DNA of 45,191 nucleotides from an uncultured Ruminiclostridium sp. (GCA_905235805.1 CAJOMV010000024.1:1-45191); one strand, 5' to 3'; shown: positions 16,040-24,510, counted from the stretch's first letter. A program made the numbers and translations. The notes: generated by a model from the letters alone, not told the origin.

Positions 16040-17662
16040 TTATGACTTATCATCTGCGGAACGCTTTAAGGCTTTTTTCTTATGCCGTACCAGCGCCTGT
16101 ATGCCCACATACAGCAGTATGAGACACCACACGACTATGAGGGTCACGATGAGCGCCACAGCCGTATCGGGGAGCTCCCCGAGCTCCGCCTTGCCGACGG
16201 CTGAGATGCTGTCCAGTCTGTACAGAGATGAGGTGTCGGCGTACAGCTTTTCGAAGTACGCCTCATCTATGGTCTCCTTGCGGCGGGTGGATTTCGCGGT
16301 GCTCTCTATGAGCTGCGAAGCCGCGTCGCGCAGAGAGGCGGAGCCGTTGAATACGGGAGTGGTGAAGGTATTCCCGATATTGTCGAGCAGCATTTTCGTC
16401 GCGTCGATCTTCACCTGATAGTACAGGTCGTCATCAATGCCGCCGAGGGACAGGTATTCGGTATAGGCGGGATTTTCGCGGGCTTTCGTGGTCACGGGGA
16501 TATAGCCCTCCGTCTGCGCGTAAGCCATCTGCACCTCATCGGTGAGCAGGAACTGCATGAACAGCCACGAGGCGAGCACCTCCTGCGGGTCCTCCTTGTT
16601 GAACAGGCATATCGACGGACCCTGTGATATCATCTTCGGGTCGCCGGTGTCATACTGCGGTATCGGGCGCACTACAGTCTCAAACTCAACTATCGTGTCC
16701 TCGCTGATATCGTGGTGAGTGGCATGTGTACCCATCCATGTCGCTCCCGCGGTGGAATCAATGGCGAATATGCACTGCCCCGCGTTGAGGAAATTGCCGG
16801 GGTAGCTGGATATCTTGAAGGTCGAGAAGGCTCCGCTCTTTACATGGGAGGATATCTGATAGAGTATGTCCTTGGTCGTGTCGCTGAAGATGCCGATATT
16901 GCCGCTTCCGTCCGAGTAATCAGCGCCGAGCTGGCGGAGCATGGTTATCATCATATTGTCGGTGGACTTGTAGATGAACGGTATCATGACCTTCTGCCCG
17001 TTTACAGCGAAGGTGCCGTCAGCGTTCTTCGCGGTGGCAGCCTCTGAGACCTCCCATATATAGTCCCACGTCAGCACGTCGGGAACGGAGTACCCGAGCT
17101 GCTCCACCATGGTCTTGTTGATGTAGCAAGCCTCCGACGAGCGCATATACGGCACTGCGTAGTAATGCCCCGAGAGCCTGCATTCCGCGATGTACTGGGG
17201 TATCAGCTCATCGAACGCGGGCGAGTCGAACTTCACCCTGCTCCCGCCCAGCCCGTACTCCGGGTCGCTGAACAGCGCATCGAGCGGTACCACCGTATTC
17301 TCGCCCGTCATATAAGTCGCGATATGGTCGGGGTAGGTGATGCACACGTTCGGGGTAGTCTGTGTGGGTATGTTCGTGATTACGTCGTTGTAGATCTTGC
17401 CGTAGTCGGTGTACAGGCGCATATTGACGGTAACGTTCGGGTACAGCGCCTCGAAGTCGTCTATCGCCTTCTGATATATCTGCGTCTGGGTCTTGTTGGT
17501 GTCGTTCTTAGCCCAGAAGGTTATCTCAATGGGCTTGCTCTCGTCGAAGGCTGCGGGCATCTCGAAGGAGCTCGTCTCCCTCGACCCGTGGCAGCCGGAG
17601 AGCGCTGTGAGTGCCATTACGCAGGCTGTCAGAGCCGCGGCTTTTTTTGCGAATAGTCTCAT
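16040..17662 (-). CDS. Sugar ABC transporter substrate-binding lipoprotein with C-terminal membrane helix
   Basis: The start at 17662 overlaps the stop of the upstream permease by one base (TAATG); the longer open frame reads into that gene and is spurious. The 540-residue protein has a lipoprotein signal with LSGC, Cys24 being the lipidated residue, followed by a family 1 solute-binding fold (PIEITFWAKND, YPNVTVNMRLYTDYGK, YVINKTMVEQLG-like regions). Such proteins capture oligosaccharides or glycerol-phosphate-type solutes. Unusually, the C-terminus carries a second membrane segment (about residues 498-522) followed by a Lys/Arg-rich tail, so the protein would be anchored at both ends. The substrate is not predictable. 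It is the last gene of the transporter operon. Confidence 0.9.
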   Translation of the reverse strand: MRLFAKKAAALTACVMALTALSGCHGSRETSSFEMPAAFDESKPIEITFWAKNDTNKTQTQIYQKAIDDFEALYPNVTVNMRLYTDYGKIYNDVITNIPTQTTPNVCITYPDHIATYMTGENTVVPLDALFSDPEYGLGGSRVKFDSPAFDELIPQYIAECRLSGHYYAVPYMRSSEACYINKTMVEQLGYSVPDVLTWDYIWEVSEAATAKNADGTFAVNGQKVMIPFIYKSTDNMMITMLRQLGADYSDGSGNIGIFSDTTKDILYQISSHVKSGAFSTFKISSYPGNFLNAGQCIFAIDSTAGATWMGTHATHHDISEDTIVEFETVVRPIPQYDTGDPKMISQGPSICLFNKEDPQEVLASWLFMQFLLTDEVQMAYAQTEGYIPVTTKARENPAYTEYLSLGGIDDDLYYQVKIDATKMLLDNIGNTFTTPVFNGSASLRDAASQLIESTAKSTRRKETIDEAYFEKLYADTSSLYRLDSISAVGKAELGELPDTAVALIVTLIVVWCLILLYVGIQALVRHKKKALKRSADDKS

Positions 17663-18522
17663 TATCCCTTTGTTCCTCCGCTCGATACTCCCTCCATTAT
17701 CTTCTTTCTGAATATGATGAATATGACGATGAGAGGCAGTGATATGACCACCACAGCCGCCATCATGGCGGGGATATTCTCTCTGCCGAAGCCGTTCTCG
17801 CGTATCTCCTCGATACCGTTCGACACAAGGAAGTACGCCTTGTCGTCCGTAATGAGCCGCGGCCAGACGTAGGAGTTCCAGCACTCTATCACCTTGAGTA
17901 TCATTATCGTTATCACTGTGGGCTTGCATATCGGTATCATCACCTTGACGAGGTACTTGAAGTCGGAGGTGCCGTCCACCTTAGCCGCCTTGTACAGCTC
18001 GTCGGGTATCTGCTCGAAGTTTTCCTTCAGCAGGTAGATGTAGAACACCGAGGTCACCGACGGCAGTATCAGACCGGTGAAGGTATTGCGCAGCCCCATG
18101 TCCGTTATGGTCTGGAAGTTCGTGATTATCACAAGCTCGTTCGGTATCATCATCAGCGACAGGAACAGTGTGAACAGCAGGTTCTTCCCCCGGAATTCCA
18201 GCCGCGAGAAAGCGAACGCCGCCGGGATTATCACTATCATCATTATCCCTGTTGTGAGCACAGTGAATATCAGCGTATTCAGGAAGTACTGCGCCAGCGG
18301 TACAGCCGTGAAAGCCTCCGTGTAGTTGTCAAGGGTAGGGGCGGCGGTGAAGAACTGCGGGATATATTCCGTGCTGTACGCCGCGTAGCTCTTCACCGAG
18401 GTCAGCAGCATCCAGTAGAACGGGAATATGACCACGATCGCCCATATCGAAAGCAGAATGTATACAATGACCGCTCCGACATGGATATATTTTTTCTTTT
18501 TTACTGTATTGTTCTTATCCAT
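17662..18522 (-). CDS. Carbohydrate ABC transporter permease, MalG type
   Basis: A 286-residue inner-membrane permease with six predicted helices. The cytoplasmic EAA loop (ELYKAAKVDGTSDFKYLVKV) near residues 176-195 docks on the ATPase subunit. Its length and order match the MalG/UgpE group. It lies 11 bases downstream of the other permease and overlaps the binding-protein gene by one base. Confidence 0.92.
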   Translation of the reverse strand: MDKNNTVKKKKYIHVGAVIVYILLSIWAIVVIFPFYWMLLTSVKSYAAYSTEYIPQFFTAAPTLDNYTEAFTAVPLAQYFLNTLIFTVLTTGIMMIVIIPAAFAFSRLEFRGKNLLFTLFLSLMMIPNELVIITNFQTITDMGLRNTFTGLILPSVTSVFYIYLLKENFEQIPDELYKAAKVDGTSDFKYLVKVMIPICKPTVITIMILKVIECWNSYVWPRLITDDKAYFLVSNGIEEIRENGFGRENIPAMMAAVVVISLPLIVIFIIFRKKIMEGVSSGGTKG

Positions 18523-18533
18523 AGAGCAGCTCC

Positions 18534-19424
18534 TTAATAGTGTACGTTCTTCCTGCTTATCATCAGGTTTATTACGGTTATCGTCAGCACTATCACGAAC
18601 AGTATCAGCGCCGCCGCCGAGGCGTAGGACGGATATCCTCCGCTGTCGCCGTAGAGCATATCGTAGACATACCCGACGATAGTGTTCATGCCCGCGGCGT
18701 TCAGGTCTGTCCCGAACAGCGCCACAGCGTCACTGTACGCCTTGAACGCCCCGATAAAGCCCGTTATCACGAGGTAGAATATCATCGGGGATATCATCGG
18801 GAGGGTTATCTTATAGAATATCCTGAACTTCGAGGTACCGTCTATGCGAGCCGCCTTGTACAGCGTCTCGTTCACCGAGGCGAGCGCGCTTGTCAGTATC
18901 AGTATCTTGAACGGCAGCACCACCCATATCGTATAGAAGCACAGCACGAACATCTTAGCCCAGTACGGTCCGTCTATGAAGTCCACCGACTCGCCGCCGA
19001 ACAGGTTGATAAGCACATTCACAAGTCCGTCGGTATAGGCGGTCTTTTTGAACAGTATCATGAATACCAGACCCACAGCGAGCGTGTTCGTCACATAGGG
19101 CAGAAAATAGATCGTCTGGAACAGGTTGCGGAGCTTCTTTATCGAGCTTAATCCCAGTGATATCAGCAGCGCTGTCCCCGTTGACAGCGGCACGGTTATT
19201 ATGACCAGCAGGAACGTGTTTCTTAGCGCCTGCAGAAAGTACGGGTCGTGCAGTACATAGGAGTAGTTGTACAGTCCCACGTCGTAGTACGACTGCGACG
19301 CGGAGTTGTAGCCCTCCTCCACCGAGTATATCAGAACATCTATCAGCGGATATACCATGAACGCCCCGAGAAACAGCAGCGCGGGCAGCAGGTACAGCCA
19401 CGCCTTTGAACCGTTATTCTTCAT
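18534..19424 (-). CDS. Sugar ABC transporter permease, MalF/UgpA type
   Basis: A 296-residue polytopic membrane protein with six helices and the EAA loop TLYKAARIDGTSKFRIFYKI around residues 190-209. It should form the heterodimeric pore with the MalG-type subunit encoded next. The spacing to the ATPase gene upstream is only 10 bases, so the genes are co-transcribed. Confidence 0.92.
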   Translation of the reverse strand: MKNNGSKAWLYLLPALLFLGAFMVYPLIDVLIYSVEEGYNSASQSYYDVGLYNYSYVLHDPYFLQALRNTFLLVIITVPLSTGTALLISLGLSSIKKLRNLFQTIYFLPYVTNTLAVGLVFMILFKKTAYTDGLVNVLINLFGGESVDFIDGPYWAKMFVLCFYTIWVVLPFKILILTSALASVNETLYKAARIDGTSKFRIFYKITLPMISPMIFYLVITGFIGAFKAYSDAVALFGTDLNAAGMNTIVGYVYDMLYGDSGGYPSYASAAALILFVIVLTITVINLMISRKNVHY

Positions 19425-19434
19425 ACAGCCTCCG

Positions 19435-20577
19435 TTATATTGTCTTACAGTAAACGCGTTCTTCCGTCACGCGGTCGAACAGATACACCTTCCGCGGCTT
19501 CAGTGAGAAGCTCACTTCACCTGGCTTATCAGCCGTCCCGTTCCCGGAAGCGTCATTTGCTTCAGTGAACCGCGTTGCCTCCTCGGAATCCACGATAGCG
19601 CGGATAGTGTCGCCTTCGTGAGCGTAGTGGGTGGAGAGTATGCTCGTATCACGTCCCATGATCTCTATACCGCTTAGCTTGCATTTAAGCCCGCCGTTAT
19701 CGTCTGGAACAAATCCCTCGGGTCTTACGCCGATATACACGTTCCCGTCGGGAGCGCCGCTTACAGTCATCACCTCGTCGTCGCCTATGTACAGCCTTTC
19801 CGCCTTCACGCTCCCCACGAACACATTGATAGCGGGAGTGCCGAGGAACTTCGCGACGAACAGGTTCTTCGGGTCGTTATACACGTTCTGCGGCTTGTCT
19901 ATCTGCTGTATCACGCCGTCCTTCATCACGACTATCATATCGGAGATGCTCATAGCCTCCTCCTGGTCGTGGGTGACGAATATGGTGGTTATACCGGTCT
20001 CACGCTGAATGCGGCGTATCTCCTCCCGGGTCTGGAGGCGCAGTCTCGCGTCGAGGTTTGAGAGCGGTTCGTCGAGGAGCAGCACTCTCGGCATTTTCAC
20101 CAGCGCTCTCGCGATAGCCACGCGCTGCTGCTGACCGCCCGACAGCTCATTCGGCTTGCGCTCCATCAGCCCGTCTATCTGCACCAGCCTTGCAGCCTCG
20201 AGAGCCTTCTCGTCCATTTCGTGGCGGTTCATTTTCTTTTCGCCCTTCAGGTTCTCCAGCGGGAAGGTGATGTTCCGCAGCACCGTCAGGTGCGGGTACA
20301 GCGCGTAGCTCTGGAACACAAGTCCCACTCCGCGGTTTTCGGCGGGCAGGTCGGTTATATCCTCGCCGTCGAAGTATATCCTTCCCTCGGTGGGCGTTTC
20401 CAGTCCCGATATCAGGTTGAGGCAGGTGCTCTTGCCGCAGCCGGAGGGTCCCAGCAGTCCTATGAGCTTTCCGTCGGGTATCTCAAAATTGAAGTTATCC
20501 ACCGCGACGACATCGGCACCGCCCTTTTTGTTGCGGTTAGGAAATCTTTTTGTCAGGTTTTCAAGAACGATCTTCAT
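19435..20577 (-). CDS. Sugar ABC transporter ATPase, MalK/UgpC type
   Basis: A 380-residue nucleotide-binding subunit. Walker A is GPSGCGKST at 43-51, the signature LSGGQQQRVAIARAL lies near residue 146, and Walker B VLLLDEPLSNLDA follows, with the switch His in FVTHDQEEAM. The C-terminal third is a TOBE-type regulatory domain (VGVRPEGF-like segment YIGVRPEGFV). AGGAGC precedes the start. Having the ATPase inside the operon and ahead of the permeases is less common in Firmicutes, where many sugar importers share one distant ATPase (MsmX). The FRG-domain gene ends only 12 bases upstream. Confidence 0.93.
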   Translation of the reverse strand: MKIVLENLTKRFPNRNKKGGADVVAVDNFNFEIPDGKLIGLLGPSGCGKSTCLNLISGLETPTEGRIYFDGEDITDLPAENRGVGLVFQSYALYPHLTVLRNITFPLENLKGEKKMNRHEMDEKALEAARLVQIDGLMERKPNELSGGQQQRVAIARALVKMPRVLLLDEPLSNLDARLRLQTREEIRRIQRETGITTIFVTHDQEEAMSISDMIVVMKDGVIQQIDKPQNVYNDPKNLFVAKFLGTPAINVFVGSVKAERLYIGDDEVMTVSGAPDGNVYIGVRPEGFVPDDNGGLKCKLSGIEIMGRDTSILSTHYAHEGDTIRAIVDSEEATRFTEANDASGNGTADKPGEVSFSLKPRKVYLFDRVTEERVYCKTI

Positions 20578-20589
20578 TTGCTGCTCCTA

Positions 20590-21414
20590 TCACTTTTTGT
20601 TATTATCCTGCGGTGTCCGCACGAAGTAGTGTCTTGCGAGGGAACGTGAGAGCCCGTCGAGACCGGGGTAGAGAATTCGCTCGCTGATATTGAACTGATC
20701 GAGCAGGTCGCGCACCTGCCACCGTATCTCCTTCTTTATTATGTATCTCATCGTGTTTTCGGTATACTTGTCGAGGTATTCCTCGATATCCTCCATGCCC
20801 GACGGGATTATTGAGAAGAAGGAATACTGGTTGATTATTCGCTGATCGACGGAGGGAGGCTCGATATTCACGAACGCCTCCGCGCCCATATCTATGTCGT
20901 ACTGCTCGATGCTGTCCACCACCGAGGTCAGGGTATCGACCGAGAAGATGAAAGCCCTCTCCTTTTTCAGCGCGGCACGGTAGCGGCTGGGGAGGGTCTT
21001 GTTCGCGTTCTTCATATCGAACCGCCACACAACGCAGTCCCGCTTGTCGAGCTTGTCGAAATTGTTCTCGGTGCAGGCGAAGTGCAGTGCTATCAGCGGC
21101 GAGTATGTCCAGTCCATGAGCCGTGTCGGCAGCCCGTGGTGCTGTCCTATCATCATCTGCTTCCATATCGAGGAATTGAGCGTCGGGTCTTCGATACACG
21201 CGTATTTGTTGAAGTTCCGCAGCACCGACGGCTCGAGTTCCTTGTGCATATGCTTGCAGTTGAGCCGCAGGCTTGTGGTGAGCTTATAGGAAGCGTCGGG
21301 CATACCCCGGTAGAAGTATGGGCTTCGCACTCTGTTGATATCGCTGTTGTACTTCTGCTCCGATATCAGCTTCATGATCCCTTCTATGCTGTCTATTGTG
21401 ACTGTTTCTATCAT
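20590..21414 (-). CDS. FRG-domain protein
   Basis: The start at 21414 (MIETVTIDSI) has AGGAGAA eight bases upstream; the earlier in-frame Met at 21444 sits on the promoter. The 274-residue protein has the FRG domain signature: FYRG at residues 34-37 and HHGLPTRLMDWTYSPLIAL at 92-110. The FRG domain is widespread but of unknown biochemical function, and is frequent near phage and defence genes. The gene has a consensus promoter and ends 12 bases before the sugar transporter ATPase, so it is probably the first gene of that operon. It also lies next to three phage packaging genes, so an alternative is that it arrived with them. No catalytic residues can be named. Confidence 0.85.
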   Translation of the reverse strand: MIETVTIDSIEGIMKLISEQKYNSDINRVRSPYFYRGMPDASYKLTTSLRLNCKHMHKELEPSVLRNFNKYACIEDPTLNSSIWKQMMIGQHHGLPTRLMDWTYSPLIALHFACTENNFDKLDKRDCVVWRFDMKNANKTLPSRYRAALKKERAFIFSVDTLTSVVDSIEQYDIDMGAEAFVNIEPPSVDQRIINQYSFFSIIPSGMEDIEEYLDKYTENTMRYIIKKEIRWQVRDLLDQFNISERILYPGLDGLSRSLARHYFVRTPQDNNKK

Positions 21415-21449
21415 ATTGCAGTTCTCCTGTACATAATATACCAATTTAT

Positions 21450-21478
21450 ATTATATACTTTCGGAGACAAAATGTCAA
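21450..21478 (-). promoter_or_regulatory. Consensus sigma-A promoter of FRG/ABC operon
   Basis: On the minus strand: TTGACA (21478-21473), 17-base spacer, TATAAT (21455-21450). Both hexamers match consensus exactly, so this should be a strong promoter. Confidence 0.88.
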
Positions 21479-21522
21479 GATTTGGGTCTCGTTTTATTTC
21501 GTCTCAGGTAGAGTTCCTGCAC

Positions 21523-21555
21523 AAATAAAAAAAGGACAGAGCTATCTGCTCTGCC
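21523..21555 (-). terminator. Terminator after portal gene
   Basis: On the minus strand GGGCAGAGC, loop AGATA, GCTCTGTCC, then a run of seven T. It lies about 100 bases beyond the portal stop and upstream of the FRG promoter, separating the two transcription units. Confidence 0.85.
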
Positions 21556-21604
21556 CTTAGATAAGCGCACACCCTATTCAGGTGCACGCGCAGCAATTAA
21601 AGTT

Positions 21605-21650
21605 TTTTGAAAGGGGTTTTCCCCAAGACTCGAGCGCAAGCGAAGATATG
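21605..21650. repeat. Dispersed repeat fragment next to portal gene
   Basis: The phrase actcgagcgcaagcgaag (about 21628-21645) matches the reverse complement of the block after bioB, and aaggggttttcccc (21611-21624) forms a small palindrome. It abuts the last codons of the portal gene. Confidence 0.5.
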
Positions 21651-21654
21651 AGGC

Positions 21655-22902
21655 TTACTCTATATCATACGGCAGGAGCTTGATGAGCTGTTCGGTAGTG
21701 AGGATGTCCTTGAGGAGGCTGACAGTCTCTGCCTTCTCAGCTTCATTCTCGGGGAGGTTATAGGTGAACTGGATACCGATATCGCCCACGTCGGGCTTGC
21801 TGTAACCTAGGACGGAAAGCGCGTTCGCGATGAGGGTGAGGCGGATACGCAGACCCTCGGTGAAATAGCGCTCCTTTATCTTTGTCATCTGCTCGAAGGC
21901 GAGGAGCTTATACTTCATAGCCACGCCCGAGGTATTGCCGGAGAAGCTCTCGTCGTTCATGCAGGGAACACCGCTGAACTTATGGATATCGTTCTCGAGG
22001 GATTTGCGGAGTATATCGACCGAGCTCTCGTCAAACTGGCGGGTGAGCCACTTCGCGTCGCCGGTATCATCGATAGTCATGACGCCGTACTTGCGGATAG
22101 CGCTGTATGTGCTGTTCTCCTCCTCCTCGGTATCGCCGAGCACCTGCCCCTTGATGACGAGTATGGAGTCCACAAATTGCTCCTTGTCGTTGACGCGGTC
22201 GGACTGAAGGGTGTTATACGCGTCTATGAGGGTGGTCACCTGCTCGAAATCGCCCTGTCTGTCCCAGTTGTTGTAGTATTCGATTATCGGAACGCCCCCG
22301 AAGAAATGCTCATACGGCTCGCATACCTTTGTAATTGAAAAGGACACTGTGGTAAAGAATTCGGTCACAGTGTCCTTGTCACAGAGATATATGCGGTAGC
22401 CCGACTTGATGCCGTCTGCGTTCATGAGCGGCATATAGTACACACCGAACATCGGCTTCATATCGACGGTGTCGTCGTAAACCACGAAGGCGCTGCGCGG
22501 GTCTAAGCTCGCGAGCTTGATATTGCTGTCGCCGTCGAGGTAGAGCATTTCGTATGACACCCCGAATACCGAGCCGTACCGTGCGAGGTCGATGTCCTGC
22601 GTCTCGCTGTCGCAGCGCTTGAGAACGTCCTTTATCTGCGAGATGTCCTTTCCGCTGCGGCTGTAGTATTTCACCGGGGAACCGAGGAAATAGCCTGTCG
22701 TACAGTCGGTGATGTATTTCGCGTGGTTGCAGACGAGACGGTTGTTGGCTGCGTTGCGGCTCTTGGCGCGGTCAAGTATCTTGTGCTCGCCGATGTAGTA
22801 GCTGTAAAGGCGGTCGAGCCTGTCATTCCCGAGCGAGTGCTTGAGTATGAACTGCACCGCGAGCTTCGGTGTTAACTGTGTATCTGCGGGTATTGTGAAC
22901 AT
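21655..22902 (-). CDS. Phage portal protein, SPP1 gp6-like
   Basis: A 415-residue homolog of the SPP1-type portal, the dodecameric ring through which DNA enters the phage head. Supporting segments include YYIGEHKILDRAKSRNAANN near the N-terminus, YITDCTTGYFLGSPVKYY, and FSGNTSGVAMKYKLLAFEQM before the C-terminal helices. Family members usually carry several tens more residues after the EKAETVSLLKDI helix, whereas this one stops shortly after it, next to a dispersed repeat; it may be trimmed at its C-terminus. It lies 17 bases downstream of the large terminase. No head, tail, protease or scaffold genes follow. Confidence 0.9.
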   Translation of the reverse strand: MFTIPADTQLTPKLAVQFILKHSLGNDRLDRLYSYYIGEHKILDRAKSRNAANNRLVCNHAKYITDCTTGYFLGSPVKYYSRSGKDISQIKDVLKRCDSETQDIDLARYGSVFGVSYEMLYLDGDSNIKLASLDPRSAFVVYDDTVDMKPMFGVYYMPLMNADGIKSGYRIYLCDKDTVTEFFTTVSFSITKVCEPYEHFFGGVPIIEYYNNWDRQGDFEQVTTLIDAYNTLQSDRVNDKEQFVDSILVIKGQVLGDTEEEENSTYSAIRKYGVMTIDDTGDAKWLTRQFDESSVDILRKSLENDIHKFSGVPCMNDESFSGNTSGVAMKYKLLAFEQMTKIKERYFTEGLRIRLTLIANALSVLGYSKPDVGDIGIQFTYNLPENEAEKAETVSLLKDILTTEQLIKLLPYDIE

Positions 22903-22919
22903 TGTATTATCCTCCTTTG

Positions 22920-24176
22920 TCAGATGCCTAATTTACTGCGGTCGATGACCTTCACGTTCTTGCGGGAGAATTTGTCCTCCAGTGCGTATCGTACCGCGTC
23001 TATGGTGTGATTGTCCTTGTCCGGATAGCCGCTGCGAAAGCCGCCGTTCCCGTCGCTTACCAGCTTGTAGCCGGTGAATTCCCTGGCGGCGTTCGGACAG
23101 CGCAGCGGGTCGATGATGATACGGTCGAGGTCGCAGAGACGGCGTATGCCGTATTCCACAGAGCCCTGTCCCTTCTTTGCCGCGCGTATCGCAAAGCCCC
23201 GGGCGCGCAGCTCGTCGTTGGAGCGGGGCTCGGCGCTGTCGGCGGTGATCGGCATATTGCGGGTGTTCAGTGTCCGTATCGCCTTCGCGATCTCGTCAAA
23301 GCGCGCCCCGCACCGGTAGAACTCCTCGAAGATGTACAGCCGCCGTCCAGAGTTTTCGAGAGCCGTCCCGATGTACACGAACGGGTCGGCGCCGTAGCCC
23401 CAGTCAATGCCGCGGTAGGTGCGGTCGAAGGAACCGATGCTCTCCGCGGATATCGGCTCGAGAGTGACATTTGTGAAAACCTCCGCGCCTGTTCCGGTTA
23501 TCTCCCCGAGGTACTCGTTCGCGTAGCGCCGCGGGTCTGACTGCTTCAGGTATTCCGCCTCCGCGAGAAATGCACGCCCGAGCCACTCCTCCGGCACATC
23601 GCGGTAGTCGCTCCTGTGCAGGAGCCTGTCCGGTCGGGGCTTGCCGAACCCGAAGTTTATCCAGCTTGCCGCCGACCGCGGGGGATTGTAGGTGTACAGG
23701 CACACGAAATCCCCGTTCCCCCGCATGAGGGACTGGTTTATCATGTCCAGCTCCTCGAAGCCGCCGAACTCGTCCGCCTCCTCGTACCAGATGTACTTGA
23801 TGTACCCCGATGAGATCTTGACGGACTTGAACTTCCTCGGCTCGTCCGCGCCCTTGCAGAGTATCTTCTGTCCTGTGGGCTTGTAAACGAGCTCGGGGAT
23901 ACTCACGCGACTGTCCCATAGGTCGCTTGCCCCGAGCTTGTCTATCGCCCACAGGAGCTGCTCGAACACGCTCTCGCGGAGATTTTTGCCGATCTTCCGA
24001 ATTGCGCAGGCATTGGCGTCCCTGTCCGCCATTATCCCCCGCACGACCTCCAGACTTGCGAACGATGATTTGCAGCTGCCGCGTCCGCCGCAGAGTGCGT
24101 AGTGAGTGTGCGCATTCTCCCCGATATCGCGGTGGACGGTGTGAAACGACGGAGCTATAAGGTCAAGGAAGTTTAT
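22920..24176 (-). CDS. Phage terminase large subunit, PBSX family, non-canonical start
   Basis: The motor that packages phage DNA and cuts it. The first canonical start in frame is GTG at 24044, but the homologous sequence continues upstream: LIAPSFHTVHRDI, then HTHYALCGGRGSCKSS with the Walker A motif at 24089-24063. Using ATA at 24176 gives 418 residues, the usual family length, and a 14-base overlap with the small-subunit gene. Walker B is IWYEEADEF. The C-terminal nuclease domain has GIDWGYGADPF, ITADSAEPRSNDELR and KDNHTIDAVRYAL. No ATG, GTG or TTG lies between the upstream in-frame stop and Walker A, so it uses ATA, uses frameshifting from the small subunit, or is a dead gene. Confidence 0.85.
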   Translation of the reverse strand: MNFLDLIAPSFHTVHRDIGENAHTHYALCGGRGSCKSSFASLEVVRGIMADRDANACAIRKIGKNLRESVFEQLLWAIDKLGASDLWDSRVSIPELVYKPTGQKILCKGADEPRKFKSVKISSGYIKYIWYEEADEFGGFEELDMINQSLMRGNGDFVCLYTYNPPRSAASWINFGFGKPRPDRLLHRSDYRDVPEEWLGRAFLAEAEYLKQSDPRRYANEYLGEITGTGAEVFTNVTLEPISAESIGSFDRTYRGIDWGYGADPFVYIGTALENSGRRLYIFEEFYRCGARFDEIAKAIRTLNTRNMPITADSAEPRSNDELRARGFAIRAAKKGQGSVEYGIRRLCDLDRIIIDPLRCPNAAREFTGYKLVSDGNGGFRSGYPDKDNHTIDAVRYALEDKFSRKNVKVIDRSKLGI

Positions 24177-24384
24177 TTTTGTCGGTGCCGTCGTATATCA
24201 CCACCTTCGGAAGTCCATCCTCATCATCGTCCGCAGCCTTTCCCTCAAGCCCGAGATACCTCGCGAGCCTGAACGCCGCGGCGAGCCGTTCCTTCTCGGA
24301 GAGCTCCCCGTTCCTCATCACATCGGTCAGGAACTCCAGTATCTCCGTCTTTCCGGCTATCTTTTTTCTGCCTGCCGCAGACAT
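24163..24384 (-). CDS. Short terminase small subunit-like protein
   Basis: The start at 24384 follows AAAGGGGGGATAG; an upstream Met in the same frame lies in the leader hairpin and is unlikely. The 73-residue product contains KTEILEFLTDVMRNGELSEK and ERLAAAFRLARYLGL, which resemble the C-terminal half of phage terminase small subunits (the segment that contacts the large subunit). The usual N-terminal helix-turn-helix DNA-binding domain is missing. It overlaps the large subunit gene. It could be a truncated remnant or a naturally small version. Confidence 0.65.
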   Translation of the reverse strand: MSAAGRKKIAGKTEILEFLTDVMRNGELSEKERLAAAFRLARYLGLEGKAADDDEDGLPKVVIYDGTDKNKLP

Positions 24385-24413
24385 TCTATCCCCCCTTTTC
24401 CGGTATAATAAAA

Positions 24414-24444
24414 TAGACCGGTATGGTTTTCCCATATCGGTCTA
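24414..24444 (-). terminator. Hairpin after murD, in the terminase leader
   Basis: On the minus strand TAGACCGATATGG, a 5-base loop, then CCATACCGGTCTA (13 pairs, one wobble), followed by TTTTATTATA. It would terminate transcripts coming from murD. It also lies directly at the predicted start of the terminase transcript, so it could instead be an operator or a 5' stem-loop. Confidence 0.7.
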
Positions 24445-24451
24445 CGATAAC

Positions 24452-24480
24452 ATAATAGCACATTTTGGTGTGACATTCAA
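24452..24480 (-). promoter_or_regulatory. Possible sigma-A promoter of terminase cassette
   Basis: On the minus strand: TTGAAT (24480-24475), 17-base spacer, TATTAT (24457-24452). Transcription would begin just before the 24444-24414 hairpin. Confidence 0.6.
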
Positions 24481-24510
24481 TGACATTTTGAAAATTCCGA
24501 AAAAAATTTT

